From assembly GCA_003486795.1 (NCBI GenBank), contig DNFX01000117.1, forward strand, positions 1-6,220: a stretch of DNA of 6,220 nt. The letters run 5' to 3'. Each line of letters begins with the position of its first letter. The first letter of the stretch is position 1. The stretch is from Actinomycetota bacterium (lineage in GTDB: Bacteria; Actinomycetota; Humimicrobiia; Humimicrobiales; Humimicrobiaceae). A program made the position numbers and the translations under genes. The notes under the pieces were generated by a model. It saw only the letters and a program-made list of their open reading frames with translations, ran no database searches and was not told the DNA's origin. This document shows, piece after piece, positions 5,837 through 6,220 of this stretch.

Positions 5837-6220
5837 AAAAATTTGAACTTAGATTAGTTGGGATAATCAGTAAGCCTCATGGGATAAAAGGTGAGGTTAT
5901 TTTAAATATAATTACTGATTATCCCAATACTATTATACCGGGTCTTGTTTTACTTCTTGATGATTCCGTAACAGGTTCTCTTGAAATTGAAAATATAAAA
6001 AATCCTGATTTGATTATCCGTAAAAGTGCTATTGTCAAATTCAGGGAAATAAACAGCCGCAGTGAGGCAGAGTCTTTAAGAGGCAGCAGGCTTTTTAGAA
6101 AAGAAACGGATCTGCCTGATACAGATGAGGAGAAATTCTGGATAGATGACTTGATAGGGTGCATAATCGAAAATCCTGAGGGAACCCCGCTGGCAAAAGT
6201 AAAAGATGTTCTGCAGGGTA
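5827..6220 (+). CDS. rimM: 16S rRNA processing / 30S maturation factor RimM, N-terminal 131 residues (3' end outside window)
   Basis: RimM helps the 30S head mature by acting on 16S rRNA and S19. The visible part starts MSEKKFELRLVGIISKPHGIKGEV, with the family motif KPHGIKGEV at 16-24, then ITDYPNT at 29-35. Near the domain boundary it shows SRSEAESLRGSRLFRKETDLP (about 80-100), followed by the PRC-barrel start FWIDDLIGCIIENPEGTPLAKVKDVL. The family is about 165-180 residues, so roughly 40 are missing to the right; trmD and rplS would be expected beyond. An in-frame TAA directly precedes the ATG at 5827, so no longer start is possible. There is no clear Shine-Dalgarno in the 33-base gap after khpA. 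The first 35 codons contain unusually strong inverted repeats, described separately. Family assignment is secure. Confidence 0.94.
   Translation, partial: MSEKKFELRLVGIISKPHGIKGEVILNIITDYPNTIIPGLVLLLDDSVTGSLEIENIKNPDLIIRKSAIVKFREINSRSEAESLRGSRLFRKETDLPDTDEEKFWIDDLIGCIIENPEGTPLAKVKDVLQG
5857..5928 (+). repeat. 16-base perfect inverted repeat inside rimM, with nested hairpin
   Basis: TTGGGATAATCAGTAA (5858-5873) and TTACTGATTATCCCAA (5912-5927) are exact reverse complements separated by 38 bases. A G-U pair (5857 with 5928) extends the stem to 17. Inside the loop, CCTCA (5875-5879) pairs with TGAGG (5892-5896), flanked by G-U pairs. The arms encode VGIISK and ITDYPN of RimM, so both are also constrained as protein. 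The repeat is seen directly; folding in mRNA and a regulatory role are inference. Confidence 0.75.
5874..5897 (+). repeat. Inner hairpin within the rimM inverted repeat
   Basis: Five Watson-Crick pairs (5875-5879 with 5892-5896) plus terminal G-U pairs at 5874/5897 and 5880/5891 enclose a 10-base loop rich in purines. It overlaps the codons for the conserved PHGIKGEV motif, so part of the complementarity may come from protein constraint. Confidence 0.45.

Noticed and set aside
5813..5840. Palindrome at the rimM start as an intrinsic terminator for khpA
   Set aside because: On the + strand the stem is followed by A residues, not T. On the - strand the T run comes before the stem. Neither orientation fits a terminator.

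Overview
The window is an AT-rich stretch of bacterial chromosome (about one third G+C by eye). It is packed with housekeeping genes, all on the + strand: rnc (3' part) - smc - ftsY - ffh - rpsP - khpA - rimM (5' part). This order is well known from Firmicutes (Bacillus subtilis rnc-smc-ftsY-ylxM-ffh-rpsP-ylqC-ylqD-rimM-trmD-rplS) and occurs in related forms in other Gram-positive and deep-branching bacteria. The small genes ylxM and ylqD are absent here. AT-rich codon use (AGA, ATA, AAA), strong GGAGG ribosome binding sites before rpsP and khpA, and TTG starts on two of the six visible starts point to a low-GC Gram-positive-like or uncultivated deep-branching bacterium. I cannot fix the phylum from this sequence. 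There are no mobile elements, tRNA or rRNA genes, CRISPR arrays or signs of transfer. No gene-free stretch exceeds 300 bases; the longest is the ffh-rpsP gap of 158 bases.

Layout. Bases 1-528 carry the C-terminal 175 residues of RNase III. A short gap (529-594) holds a near-consensus sigma-70/sigma-A type promoter (TTGACT-N15-TATAAT), which probably drives smc, ftsY and ffh. The smc and ftsY genes overlap by 8 bases, and ftsY and ffh are 5 bases apart. After ffh comes an all-AT gap with a weak hairpin plus T-tract and a second promoter (TTGCAA-N16-TATAAT). A 12-base palindrome and a strong Shine-Dalgarno follow. Then rpsP, khpA and rimM follow closely, and rimM runs off the right edge.

Function. 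FtsY and Ffh are the two GTPases of the signal recognition particle pathway, which delivers nascent membrane proteins to the translocon. SMC organises and segregates the chromosome. S16, KhpA, RimM and RNase III all act in ribosome assembly or RNA metabolism.

Two things stand out. First, the SMC protein is only 770 residues long. Both ATPase head halves are intact and clearly bacterial SMC, but the middle has no recognisable hinge domain and no zinc hook. It looks like a shortened coiled-coil arm closing through a helical turn. Second, the 5' end of rimM is rich in inverted repeats. The start codon sits in the stem of a perfect palindrome without a clear Shine-Dalgarno. Thirty bases downstream a perfect 16-base inverted repeat within the coding sequence encloses a further hairpin. 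This suggests mRNA folding that holds RimM output below that of S16, as is known in the E. coli trmD operon but here with different-looking elements.
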